From Actinomycetes bacterium (GTDB lineage Bacteria > Actinomycetota > Acidimicrobiia > Spongiisociales > UBA5794): a stretch of 7,730 nt of DNA. The position numbers were made by a program, and so were the translations under genes. This document shows positions 1 through 5,693 of this stretch, one piece after another. Under the pieces are notes generated by a model that was not told where the DNA came from, did not search any database, and worked only from the letters and a program-made list of their open reading frames with translations. Where the stretch lies: NCBI GenBank assembly GCA_024275815.1, contig JAJRYI010000048.1, forward strand, positions 1 through 7,730. The letters run 5' to 3'. Within the stretch, counting starts at the first letter, position 1, and the number at the start of each line of letters is the position of its first letter.

Positions 1-1577
1 CGATCGCGCCACTTCTGGATGCCGAACGGATGCTCGAACTCGAGGCCACTCGTCTCGAGGGGCGGAAGGAAGGCACTCGTCCCGTACCCCTGGCTGACGA
101 TGATGTGACACGAGTTGCACTCCCTCGAGATGACCTCACCCTGCTCGTCGGCCTTCTCCCCGTCGTGGCATCGGAAGCATCCATCCCATTGCAGGTGGCC
201 GGTGTTGTACTGCCTGACCCGGTAATCGGTCTTCATCTCCGGGAAGAAGTTAATGTCGTAGATCTCGATCAGCGCCTCTGCCGCCTGGGCAACCTCGTTG
301 GGATACTCGGTCAGCGTTTCGGGATACTCCGCTGCGTAGAACGCCTCGAGACTGGCCGGTATCCCCTCGTGGGCAGCATCACGGTCCTCATAGCCGTTGA
401 GGAGCACACGCATCGAAGCGTCCTTGATCTCCGGGAGCACGTCGGGAATCAGACCACTCGACAGCGCGTTGTTGATCGAACGGGAAGCGGGTTCGAGGGG
501 GTGAGCGGGACGGTTGTGGCAATCGAGGCAATCGAAGCGACGTACCTCGGTGTCCGGGTCACTCAGTGGCGGCACGTACCTTCCGGGCTCCGTGTAGATG
601 TGTTCGGAACCATCCGCATCGGTCACCCGTACCCACGGAATGTTCTGACGCTCCTCGTCCGTCGCAATGTACTCGACCTCTGTGCCACTCGTGGTATGCC
701 AGTGCACACCGCCGGGACGCCGCGATGTGGAGGTTCCCCCACCGAGGTCGATCATGTACTGCATCGACCACGGTGTGGAGGCATCGTCGAGGCTGTAGTA
801 CGTGTTCGTGACGACCTTCGTCCCCCACAGGTTGTCCGGCCAGTGACACTCCTGACAGATCTCCTCCGCCGACCTCATCTCGATCGGGGTGTGGACGGGA
901 CGGTCATATGAATCGGTCAAGACCCCCCAGAGCTGCTTCATCCCGTTGATCTTCGCCTGGATGTACGCCTCTCCCCCCGAGCCGATGTGGCACTCGACGC
1001 ATGCCACCTCTGCATGGGGCGCCTCCCCGTGCGCCACCGCTTCGGGCTCCATCGGCGTATGGCAGGCCTCGCCACAGAACGCCGTCGAGTCCGTCGCCTC
1101 GTAAGCCTTGAACCCGACGAATCCTACGACAGCGACACCGACCAGGCTGAGCCCGAGGAACAGCCACAGGGACCGCATGTAACGCGGATCCGTCGGCTCG
1201 ACGCGCAGGACGAACCGGACCTTCTCCCCTCTCTTTCGAGCCTGAACGACCTGGATCCTGAACGACAGCAGGAACAGAACGACACCGAGACCGATGACCG
1301 ACGGTGCGCCGATGAAGGTGACCAGTGATCGGTAGATGTTCTCCGTCGGGGCCGTGAGGTCCATGAAGACGAGGAAGACGAACGCCATCGCGCCGGCAAC
1401 GATGAGCGCGCCACCGACTGCTGCAAGCGGGTGACGGTACAACGAGACCCTACGACGGGAGCCCCCATCGTCACTTGAAGAGTCTGCAGCCGGCTCAGGA
1501 GGATCGGCACTCTCGTCGGTTGCGTCTCCGCCCGGCTCAGGCGCGTCGATGCTCTCGTCGACCGAGTCTGTGCTCAC
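1..1577 (-). CDS. NapC/NirT-type multiheme inner-membrane cytochrome c, ImcH-like (3' end outside window)
   Basis: Probable membrane quinol dehydrogenase passing electrons to extracytoplasmic acceptors. My own translation gives 525 codons from GTG 1577 with no stop before the left edge. The order is: an acidic, Pro/Ser-rich cytoplasmic tail (residues 1-45); three hydrophobic helices (about 51-73, 85-107, 137-157); then a heme domain. Heme motifs are CGEACH (168, a CxxxCH), CVECH (193), CQECH (241), CLDCH (350), CFRCH (467) and CNSCH (487). An HWH at 292-294 is followed by EVEYIATDEERQNIPWVRV, a signature I associate with the NapC/NirT-like family that includes Geobacter ImcH. Three helices before a mostly heptaheme domain also fit ImcH. 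A further heme motif is expected past the edge. The start is uncertain: no in-frame ATG precedes TM1, and the frame stays open back to a TGA at 1695-1697. It follows the NHL gene and a small ORF, probably in one transcript. The family call is solid; the electron acceptor is unknown. Confidence 0.85.
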   Translation of the reverse strand, partial: MSTDSVDESIDAPEPGGDATDESADPPEPAADSSSDDGGSRRRVSLYRHPLAAVGGALIVAGAMAFVFLVFMDLTAPTENIYRSLVTFIGAPSVIGLGVVLFLLSFRIQVVQARKRGEKVRFVLRVEPTDPRYMRSLWLFLGLSLVGVAVVGFVGFKAYEATDSTAFCGEACHTPMEPEAVAHGEAPHAEVACVECHIGSGGEAYIQAKINGMKQLWGVLTDSYDRPVHTPIEMRSAEEICQECHWPDNLWGTKVVTNTYYSLDDASTPWSMQYMIDLGGGTSTSRRPGGVHWHTTSGTEVEYIATDEERQNIPWVRVTDADGSEHIYTEPGRYVPPLSDPDTEVRRFDCLDCHNRPAHPLEPASRSINNALSSGLIPDVLPEIKDASMRVLLNGYEDRDAAHEGIPASLEAFYAAEYPETLTEYPNEVAQAAEALIEIYDINFFPEMKTDYRVRQYNTGHLQWDGCFRCHDGEKADEQGEVISRECNSCHIIVSQGYGTSAFLPPLETSGLEFEHPFGIQKWRD

Positions 1578-1694
1578 CTCGGAGCCCTTCTCATCCTCAC
1601 CAGGAGTGGATGTATCCGCACTCTCATCAGAAGGGCCAGAGACCGGATCCGGCTGGTCGAGGGGGTCTTTGTCGTCGATGGCGTGCTCCCGTTC

Positions 1695-1835
1695 TCATCC
1701 TGTGATGGGCCGCCGCGAGTCGCTCAACGGCTCCACTGCGATGTTCCCGACACGGCCGGGAACCTGTATCTGCGTCACCTTGATGGTAGACGACCGGGCG
1801 CCAAACCCGTAGTTCATGAGTCCCCAACTACGCAT
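1695..1835 (-). CDS. Small ORF, 46 codons, unknown function
   Basis: I do not recognise this product. The ORF starts at ATG 1835 (MRSWGLMNYGFGARSS...) or at a second ATG at 1817 (40 codons), and ends at TGA 1697-1695. Most third codon positions are G or C, as in the neighbouring genes. The peptide reads like a short beta-rich segment (STIKVTQIQVPGRVGNIAVE) with no membrane helix, cysteine or signal peptide. Neither ATG has a strong Shine-Dalgarno: GAGG lies about 12 bases before the first, and GGGG about 4 bases before the second. It lies 44 bases after the NHL gene stop, in the same frame as the downstream cytochrome. Its TGA overlaps an ATG at 1698 in another frame (ATGA), the kind of junction used in the ccm operon upstream. 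It may be a small translated or coupling protein, or chance. Confidence 0.4.
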   Translation of the reverse strand: MRSWGLMNYGFGARSSTIKVTQIQVPGRVGNIAVEPLSDSRRPITG

Positions 1836-1879
1836 TCGTCAGGCACCTCGAACCCTCGCCCATTCTGTACCGCCGAGAC

Positions 1880-2986
1880 CTACCTTGCCGCCGGCACCAG
1901 GTAGAACTCCGGATCGATGGTGTAGATCTGGAGACCACGCTTTGCGTCCATGACGTAGAGCTGGTTACCGGTCGAGTCGAGTCCTTGAGGGCGGAGTAGC
2001 GCTAGCGGAGAGTCCAACCGCGATCCATCGATGAGACCCACGATACCCAGATAGCGGGCCGCTCTCGAGAAGACATGAACGACCGAACGCTTGTTGTCCG
2101 CGAGGTACACGAGACTGTCATCACCGATGATGACGTCGGAGGCTTCGGTAGCCGTGGTCACGCCACCCATCATCGAGAACGTCGCGAGCTCCCGTCCAAT
2201 GGGTGAGATCTTTCGGACCATACCGAGGGAGAACTCGGCAATGTACAGGTTGCCTTCGTCGTCTGTCGTGAGGCCCGTCGGATCGGTGAACACGAAGACT
2301 CCGACCGTGTCCTCGCCGAAGTACTGGCGGAAAGCCCCGTCCGGCTCGAACATCGCCACCTTCCCCGAACTCCAATCAGAGACGTACACCGTTCCGTCCT
2401 GCGCGACGTGGATACCGGTTGCACGGGGGGCAACACCCGGCTGGCTCGGCAGTTCATACGTCCGCACGACAGTCCCGGTGTTCGTGACGACGTCGACCTG
2501 TCCCATCTCGGTGTTCGCCACGTAGAAGAGGCCGTCGACGACCTCCATGTCCTGAGGAGCATCGAGGAGAAGGGCGCAGTCGTCGGTCTCACAGATGATG
2601 TTGTCGACGACCCCTTCATGATCCATCGAGAGGATCCTGTTGTTGCCGGTGTCGAGCACATAGATGCGGTCTCCGTCGACCGCAACGGCTGACGGCGTAG
2701 ACCAGTCTGTAGCGATCACCGCGCCCGAGAGGGGTTCCTCGATCTTCGTCTCGAGAACCGGTGCCGGAGGACCTTCCGGCCCGCTATCGCGAATGAAGAG
2801 GAACCAACCCGCCCCAGCGAGCACCAATACCAGTGCTACCACGATCGCAACGTCGATCCGACGGGCACCCGCAGAACGCCCTGCCCCGGACTCCGAGCTG
2901 CTATCCGGACTCACGTCGCCGTTGGACACACCTTCGCCGTGCGGGGTTGCTTCGCTCTTGGAACGGTCCGTTTCAGATGATGACAC
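1880..2986 (-). CDS. Membrane-anchored NHL-repeat six-bladed beta-propeller protein
   Basis: The 368-residue product has a polar, Ser-rich N-terminus (1-40), an Arg-flanked membrane helix at about 45-65, and an extracytoplasmic region made almost wholly of NHL-type repeats. I count six blades, beginning near residues 98, 144, 188, 235, 282 and 332. Each has the pattern of P-x-G/A-hydrophobic, then a turn before a YV or YI strand (DRIYVLDTGNNRI, GTVYVSDWSSGKV, GNLYIAEFSLGMV). Six blades would close one propeller. Two cysteines (132 and 137) in blade 1 could pair. No heme motif, catalytic residue or peptidase motif is visible. NHL propellers usually bind proteins or ligands. Lying between two cytochromes, this one may be a scaffold, assembly factor or sensor for them (inference). 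The GTG start is supported by AGGGAG five bases upstream. The stop is TAG. Confidence 0.85.
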   Translation of the reverse strand: MSSSETDRSKSEATPHGEGVSNGDVSPDSSSESGAGRSAGARRIDVAIVVALVLVLAGAGWFLFIRDSGPEGPPAPVLETKIEEPLSGAVIATDWSTPSAVAVDGDRIYVLDTGNNRILSMDHEGVVDNIICETDDCALLLDAPQDMEVVDGLFYVANTEMGQVDVVTNTGTVVRTYELPSQPGVAPRATGIHVAQDGTVYVSDWSSGKVAMFEPDGAFRQYFGEDTVGVFVFTDPTGLTTDDEGNLYIAEFSLGMVRKISPIGRELATFSMMGGVTTATEASDVIIGDDSLVYLADNKRSVVHVFSRAARYLGIVGLIDGSRLDSPLALLRPQGLDSTGNQLYVMDAKRGLQIYTIDPEFYLVPAAR

Positions 2987-2991
2987 CGGGG

Positions 2992-2997
2992 CTCCCT
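2992..2997 (-). promoter_or_regulatory. Ribosome binding site of the NHL gene
   Basis: On the minus strand AGGGAG lies five bases before GTG 2986. No nearby ATG has comparable spacing, so this supports GTG as the start codon. Confidence 0.6.
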
Positions 2998-3078
2998 GCT
3001 ATTCCTTAGTCCTTTGGTAAGGATACACGGTTCCAACGCAAACATCACGCAGGTACCCCGAGCATCCATAACCCTGCC

Positions 3079-3124
3079 GACGAGAGGGAGGGCCACCCGG
3101 TGATCGGGCGGCCCTCATCTCGTC
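3079..3124. terminator. Long imperfect hairpin after the tetraheme cytochrome gene, possible terminator
   Basis: The arms pair as GACGAGA/TCTCGTC (7 bp), GAGGGCC/GGCCCTC (7 bp) and CCCG/CGGG (4 bp). They are separated by small bulges or mismatches and closed by a five-base loop. It begins 31 bases beyond the tetraheme cytochrome stop codon, in the 169-base gap before the NHL gene. On the minus strand the 3' side is not followed by a T-run, so it is not a canonical intrinsic terminator. It could end transcription inefficiently, protect the 3' end of the cytochrome mRNA, or simply separate the two units. Confidence 0.55.
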
Positions 3125-3155
3125 TACTCTCTCGATCTACTCTGGACGGTCGCTG

Positions 3156-3668
3156 CTATCCACCCATCTGCAGCGGAATCGGAGCATCTGGCGTGATGGC
3201 CATGGTCACTTCAGCGTGTGTATGACACGACTGACACGTTTGGCTCGCATCCGTGGGACTCTCACCAAGGCTCGCCATTATCCCGTTGTGCGCCTCGGTC
3301 GTCGACGAGAGGTCGGTGGCCTGGCTGCTGTGGCAATCCGTGCATGCCGCTGCTGCAGCTGCGTGGTCACTGGTGCCAGCACTGTGGCAGTTGCTACAGG
3401 CCGACAACGTTGCGGACTTGTGCGGCCCGGCTGCGATGTCTGTCCCGATCGCCGTGTGGCAGTTCTCACAGAACGCCTGGTTGCCGATGTTATCCCACCA
3501 CTGGTGGTCTCCTGCACGTGTCTGGCCGCTGAAGTTGGCGTTCTGTTGAACGGCATACGATCCAGCCAGCAGTCCGACCGTGAACAACCCCATGACGAAC
3601 AGGAAGAATACCCGGTGCTTCGCCACGGATCTGGCGACTGCTCTAGCTTTCGCCTTCATCTCTTTCAC
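3156..3668 (-). CDS. Membrane-anchored tetraheme cytochrome c
   Basis: This is a small electron carrier of 170 residues. A basic N-terminus (1-19) precedes one membrane helix (about 20-40) that acts as an anchor or uncleaved signal. An extracytoplasmic domain follows with four CxxCH motifs: CENCH (67), CSNCH (91), CTDCH (109) and CQSCH (145). Non-motif histidines at 54, 83, 101, 127 and 151 could supply distal ligands, so bis-His coordination is possible at all four hemes. The arrangement resembles small NapC/NrfH- or c3/c7-like tetrahemes, but the first heme lacks the CxxCHxM pattern typical of NrfH, and I cannot name a family. It is the first gene after the CRP-type site and is followed by a hairpin, so it may be its own transcription unit. 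The start is GTG 3668 (GAGGAGAGG directly upstream) or ATG 3659, nine bases after GAGAGG. The stop is TAG. Confidence 0.88.
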   Translation of the reverse strand: MKEMKAKARAVARSVAKHRVFFLFVMGLFTVGLLAGSYAVQQNANFSGQTRAGDHQWWDNIGNQAFCENCHTAIGTDIAAGPHKSATLSACSNCHSAGTSDHAAAAAACTDCHSSQATDLSSTTEAHNGIMASLGESPTDASQTCQSCHTHAEVTMAITPDAPIPLQMGG

Positions 3669-3677
3669 CCTCTCCTC
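3669..3677 (-). promoter_or_regulatory. Ribosome binding site of the tetraheme cytochrome gene
   Basis: The purine-rich run GAGGAGAGG abuts GTG 3668. Its first GAGG is five bases from the GTG, while its last GAGAGG is nine bases from ATG 3659. Both starts are therefore possible; they differ by only three residues. Confidence 0.55.
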
Positions 3678-3743
3678 GCTTGCTTCTCTGCGAAATCCAC
3701 CACCGCTGCCTACTCCATCTACAGTCGGTCGCTCATTTCCTTA

Positions 3744-3749
3744 GTTATA
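3744..3749 (-). promoter_or_regulatory. Candidate -10 element for the tetraheme cytochrome gene
   Basis: On the minus strand TATAAC matches the sigma-70 -10 consensus at five of six positions, in a stretch that is AT-rich for this window. No good -35 box lies 17 bases upstream (GGTGGG is found there), as expected of an activator-dependent promoter. Transcription would begin near 3737 and leave a leader of about 70 bases. Assigned by eye only. Confidence 0.4.
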
Positions 3750-3791
3750 GACTACCCATCTTTCGTCCCACCCACTAGGGCCAAAGGTCCC

Positions 3792-3811
3792 GTTGTGAAA
3801 GGATTCACAAC
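3792..3811. promoter_or_regulatory. Perfect CRP/FNR-family operator dyad
   Basis: GTTGTGAA-AGGA-TTCACAAC is a perfect 8+8 bp inverted repeat, and its core is exactly TGTGA-N6-TCACA, the consensus of CRP proteins in enterobacteria and mycobacteria. It lies 33 bases after the ccmG-like stop. Its centre is about 64 bases upstream of the transcription start predicted from the TATAAC box, close to the -61.5 of class I activation. The likely target is the tetraheme cytochrome and perhaps the genes beyond. It could also fold into an RNA hairpin, but no T-run follows, so a terminator is less likely. Confidence 0.6.
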
Positions 3812-3844
3812 CGGAAAAGAGTGGATCTACCCCGATTGGAGGCT

Positions 3845-4456
3845 TCAGGGGGTCCCGGAGGATGTGCGAGCCGTCTGGATCGCCGCATCGAGCGACGCTG
3901 AGGTCGCGATACCGGTGATCTTGACGGCGATGATGCCGTTCGCGTCGATGACGAACGTCTCGGGGATCCCGTAGATACCGTACTCGATCGCGGCGCTCGT
4001 GCCGTCCCCGACCACGTACTCGTAGTTCTCTCCCCAACCGAGCTCATCGAGGAACTTCGCACCGTTCTCGGGTGTGTCCTCATGGAGCACTCCCACGAAC
4101 CGGACACCGGTCCCCTCGTAGCGCTTCGATGTCTCGATGAGTGCAGGGTGCTCGTCCCGACAGGGAGGGCACCACGATGCCCAGAAGTTCATCACGACCA
4201 CCTCGCCGAGAAGGTCATCGGTGCGCAACGTGCCCGAGCCATCGATGTACTCCATCTCGAGGGACGGCGCCCGCTGACCGATCAGCGGTGATTCGACGAA
4301 GGTGACGTCCATGCCGAACCGCCCGGCGAAGACCAGCACCATCACACCGACGCCGATCGCGACGGCACCCAAGAGAACCCATGTACGCACGCTCCGACGT
4401 TTGGGGGTGACCTCGGGGGGCGGTGGCGGAGGGGTCTCGATGTCGGGCGAGTCCAT
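3845..4456 (-). CDS. ccmG: CcmG/TlpA/ResA-type thioredoxin-like thiol-disulfide reductase
   Basis: A membrane-tethered thioredoxin facing outward, expected to keep the heme-binding cysteines of apocytochromes, or the CcmH cysteines, reduced. Numbered from the upstream ATG at 4462, it has a Pro-rich cytoplasmic tail (11-20), a helix at about 28-46, a thioredoxin fold from about 58, the active site WCPPC (97-101) in NFWASWCPPC, and the cis-Pro loop GIPETF (166-171). The segment FVGVLHEDTPEN is also typical of TlpA/ResA/CcmG. I place the start at ATG 4456 because AGGAGG lies six bases upstream; that motif abuts ATG 4462, which is too close. Only two residues are affected. The ATG 4462 reading gives an ATGA overlap with the TPR gene. 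CcmG, ResA and TlpA cannot be told apart by motif; the operon favours a CcmG role. Confidence 0.88.
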   Translation of the reverse strand: MDSPDIETPPPPPPEVTPKRRSVRTWVLLGAVAIGVGVMVLVFAGRFGMDVTFVESPLIGQRAPSLEMEYIDGSGTLRTDDLLGEVVVMNFWASWCPPCRDEHPALIETSKRYEGTGVRFVGVLHEDTPENGAKFLDELGWGENYEYVVGDGTSAAIEYGIYGIPETFVIDANGIIAVKITGIATSASLDAAIQTARTSSGTP

Positions 4457-4458
4457 GG

Positions 4459-5298
4459 TCATCCTCCTGTAGCTTGCCTGGCGTCGGCGAGCATCGCCTC
4501 GATGTCCTCGACGATGTTTGGGGGCATCGTCGGGTCGGCGAGCGCCTGCTCGAGGTACGGAATCGCAGCCTGGGGTGCATCGAATGCATTCAGGAGGACG
4601 TACCCGAGATAGAGCGCTGCCTCCGTGTTGTCCTCGTTCAGCTCCAGACTCTCCATCAACGTCTGGCGAGCCGACTCCAGTTGCCCCGTTGCGTACGACA
4701 GGTAACCGATCCTCGCCAGCGCACGGCTGCGCTGAAGCGGCGTCGCATCATCCCCGTCGGAAACGGCTGCGTAGTGTTCGATCGCTCCTTCGGTGTCACC
4801 TTCGGCGAGATGTCTATCCGCCAGAGCGAGGCGCACATCCACCGATGCCGGGAACTGTTCGAGGTACGCCTCGAGCTCCACCGCCGACATCGACGCGATG
4901 TCGATCGGACCACCGGGCACCGTGACCGCTGGTGATGCCTCGGCCTGTGACCAGGGGAGCTCGAACCCACCACCTGCCCACACGATGAGTCCGGTGATGA
5001 CCGCAAGCAACGATGCCGCGCCGACCGCGGCTCTGGTCGAGAAACCCACTGCCCGTCCACCGGTGCCATCCGAAGGAGTGGCCTCGACGGCAACCACCTC
5101 CGTGGGCTCGCTCACCGGGATCAGAGAGAGTGCCTCATCGATCTCGAGCAGCTCCGACGAGTAGACCTCACGCAGTCGTTCCGCCGTCTCGGCCTCCACC
5201 TCACCTTCGGCGACCTGCTCCTCGAGCTCGGCAAGATCCCTGGCAACCTGTCTTCGCCGATCTTCGAGGCGATCGCGATCAATCTGGGTGTCCATCAT
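4459..5298 (-). CDS. CcmI/CycH-like TPR protein of cytochrome c maturation
   Basis: The 279-residue product has an N-terminal charged helical region (about 7-58: RDRLEDRRRQVARDLAELEEQ...) like the region CcmI-type proteins carry beside their membrane helix. A linker and one helix (about 89-109) follow, then a C-terminal array of about three TPR units (near 153-183, 190-222 and 225-257; for example A-LYLGYVLLNAFDAPQAAIPYLEQAL). CcmI binds apocytochrome C-termini through its TPRs and delivers them to CcmF/CcmH. Classical CcmI has two N-terminal helices; here I see only one, and the first domain appears cytoplasmic, so this is a reduced or variant form. The start ATG overlaps the ccmH stop (ATGA). 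A second ATG follows immediately. The function rests largely on the operon and the layout. Confidence 0.78.
   Translation of the reverse strand: MMDTQIDRDRLEDRRRQVARDLAELEEQVAEGEVEAETAERLREVYSSELLEIDEALSLIPVSEPTEVVAVEATPSDGTGGRAVGFSTRAAVGAASLLAVITGLIVWAGGGFELPWSQAEASPAVTVPGGPIDIASMSAVELEAYLEQFPASVDVRLALADRHLAEGDTEGAIEHYAAVSDGDDATPLQRSRALARIGYLSYATGQLESARQTLMESLELNEDNTEAALYLGYVLLNAFDAPQAAIPYLEQALADPTMPPNIVEDIEAMLADARQATGG
4463..4468 (-). promoter_or_regulatory. Strong ribosome binding site deciding the ccmG start
   Basis: AGGAGG, the best Shine-Dalgarno in the window, lies inside the last codons of the TPR gene, six bases before ATG 4456. It directly touches ATG 4462, so the second ATG is the better start. 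Confidence 0.7.
5295..5298 (-). other. ATGA stop/start overlap, ccmH to TPR gene
   Basis: The TGA of ccmH shares bases with the ATG of the TPR gene. GTGA at 5690-5693 (ccmF/ccmH) and ATGA at 4459-4462 (TPR gene/ccmG) are similar. Three successive overlaps indicate a single mRNA with translational coupling. Confidence 0.8.
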
Positions 5299-5693
5299 CC
5301 TTCGCTACCTACCTGTTCAGGGACTTTACGCCTGCGTCGAACGATCATCCACACACCTGCACCGAACGCCGCGACGGGGAGTAACCACACGAGCAGGGTC
5401 TTTCCGGCAAACGGCGGATCCAGGATGATGTTGTCGCCGTACCGCTCGCGGAAGTACTGGAGTACCTCGTCATCGGTGTATCCGGCAGCAACCAGTTCCT
5501 CGACCTTGTCCATCATCGTCACCGCGGTCTCCGACGGTGAGTTGGCGATCGCCGAACCCTGACACACCGGACACATGATCCGTGATCCGATCGCAGCGGC
5601 TCGGTCCGCTGCCGAAGGCTGTCCCGCAATCGTACCGAATACGATCACTACACCAAAGAGAGCGATGAGGGCGCCGTACATCCAGTTCTTCAC
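5295..5693 (-). CDS. ccmH: Cytochrome c maturation protein CcmH (thiol-disulfide subunit)
   Basis: CcmH works with CcmF and CcmG, reducing or holding apocytochrome CxxCH cysteines during heme ligation. The 132-residue product is the usual length of a single-domain CcmH. It has an N-terminal membrane segment (about 5-23), the RIMCPVCQG motif with C41 and C44, then SPSETA, equivalent to the LRCxxCQ...S core of the family. A three-helix region follows (VEELVAAGYTDDEVLQYFRERYGDNIILDPP), then a C-terminal helix (about 98-118) and a basic tail. The start is GTG, overlapping the ccmF stop by four bases (GTGA), with AAGGTGAG six bases upstream inside ccmF; a second possible start is ATG at codon 5. 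TPR functions are on the separate next gene, not fused as in E. coli CcmH. Confidence 0.93.
   Translation of the reverse strand: MKNWMYGALIALFGVVIVFGTIAGQPSAADRAAAIGSRIMCPVCQGSAIANSPSETAVTMMDKVEELVAAGYTDDEVLQYFRERYGDNIILDPPFAGKTLLVWLLPVAAFGAGVWMIVRRRRKVPEQVGSEG

Noticed and set aside
30..911. Plus-strand open frame of 293 codons
   Set aside because: It is antisense to the multiheme cytochrome. The minus strand here encodes five heme motifs and a recognisable family, and the plus-strand translation resembles nothing.
1695..1697. TGA as a selenocysteine or readthrough codon joining the small ORF to the cytochrome
   Set aside because: No selenoprotein family matches and I recognise no SECIS-like element. 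A separate small ORF or an indel near 1688-1690 is simpler.
3792..3811. Inverted repeat as an intrinsic terminator for the ccm operon
   Set aside because: The stem is only 8 bp, mostly A/T and G/T-rich, with no T-run after it on the minus strand. The exact TGTGA-N6-TCACA core argues for an operator.
3216..3974. Plus-strand open frame of 252 codons
   Set aside because: It runs antisense through the tetraheme cytochrome and across the CRP-type site and regulatory gap. It is explained by the GC-rich minus-strand gene.
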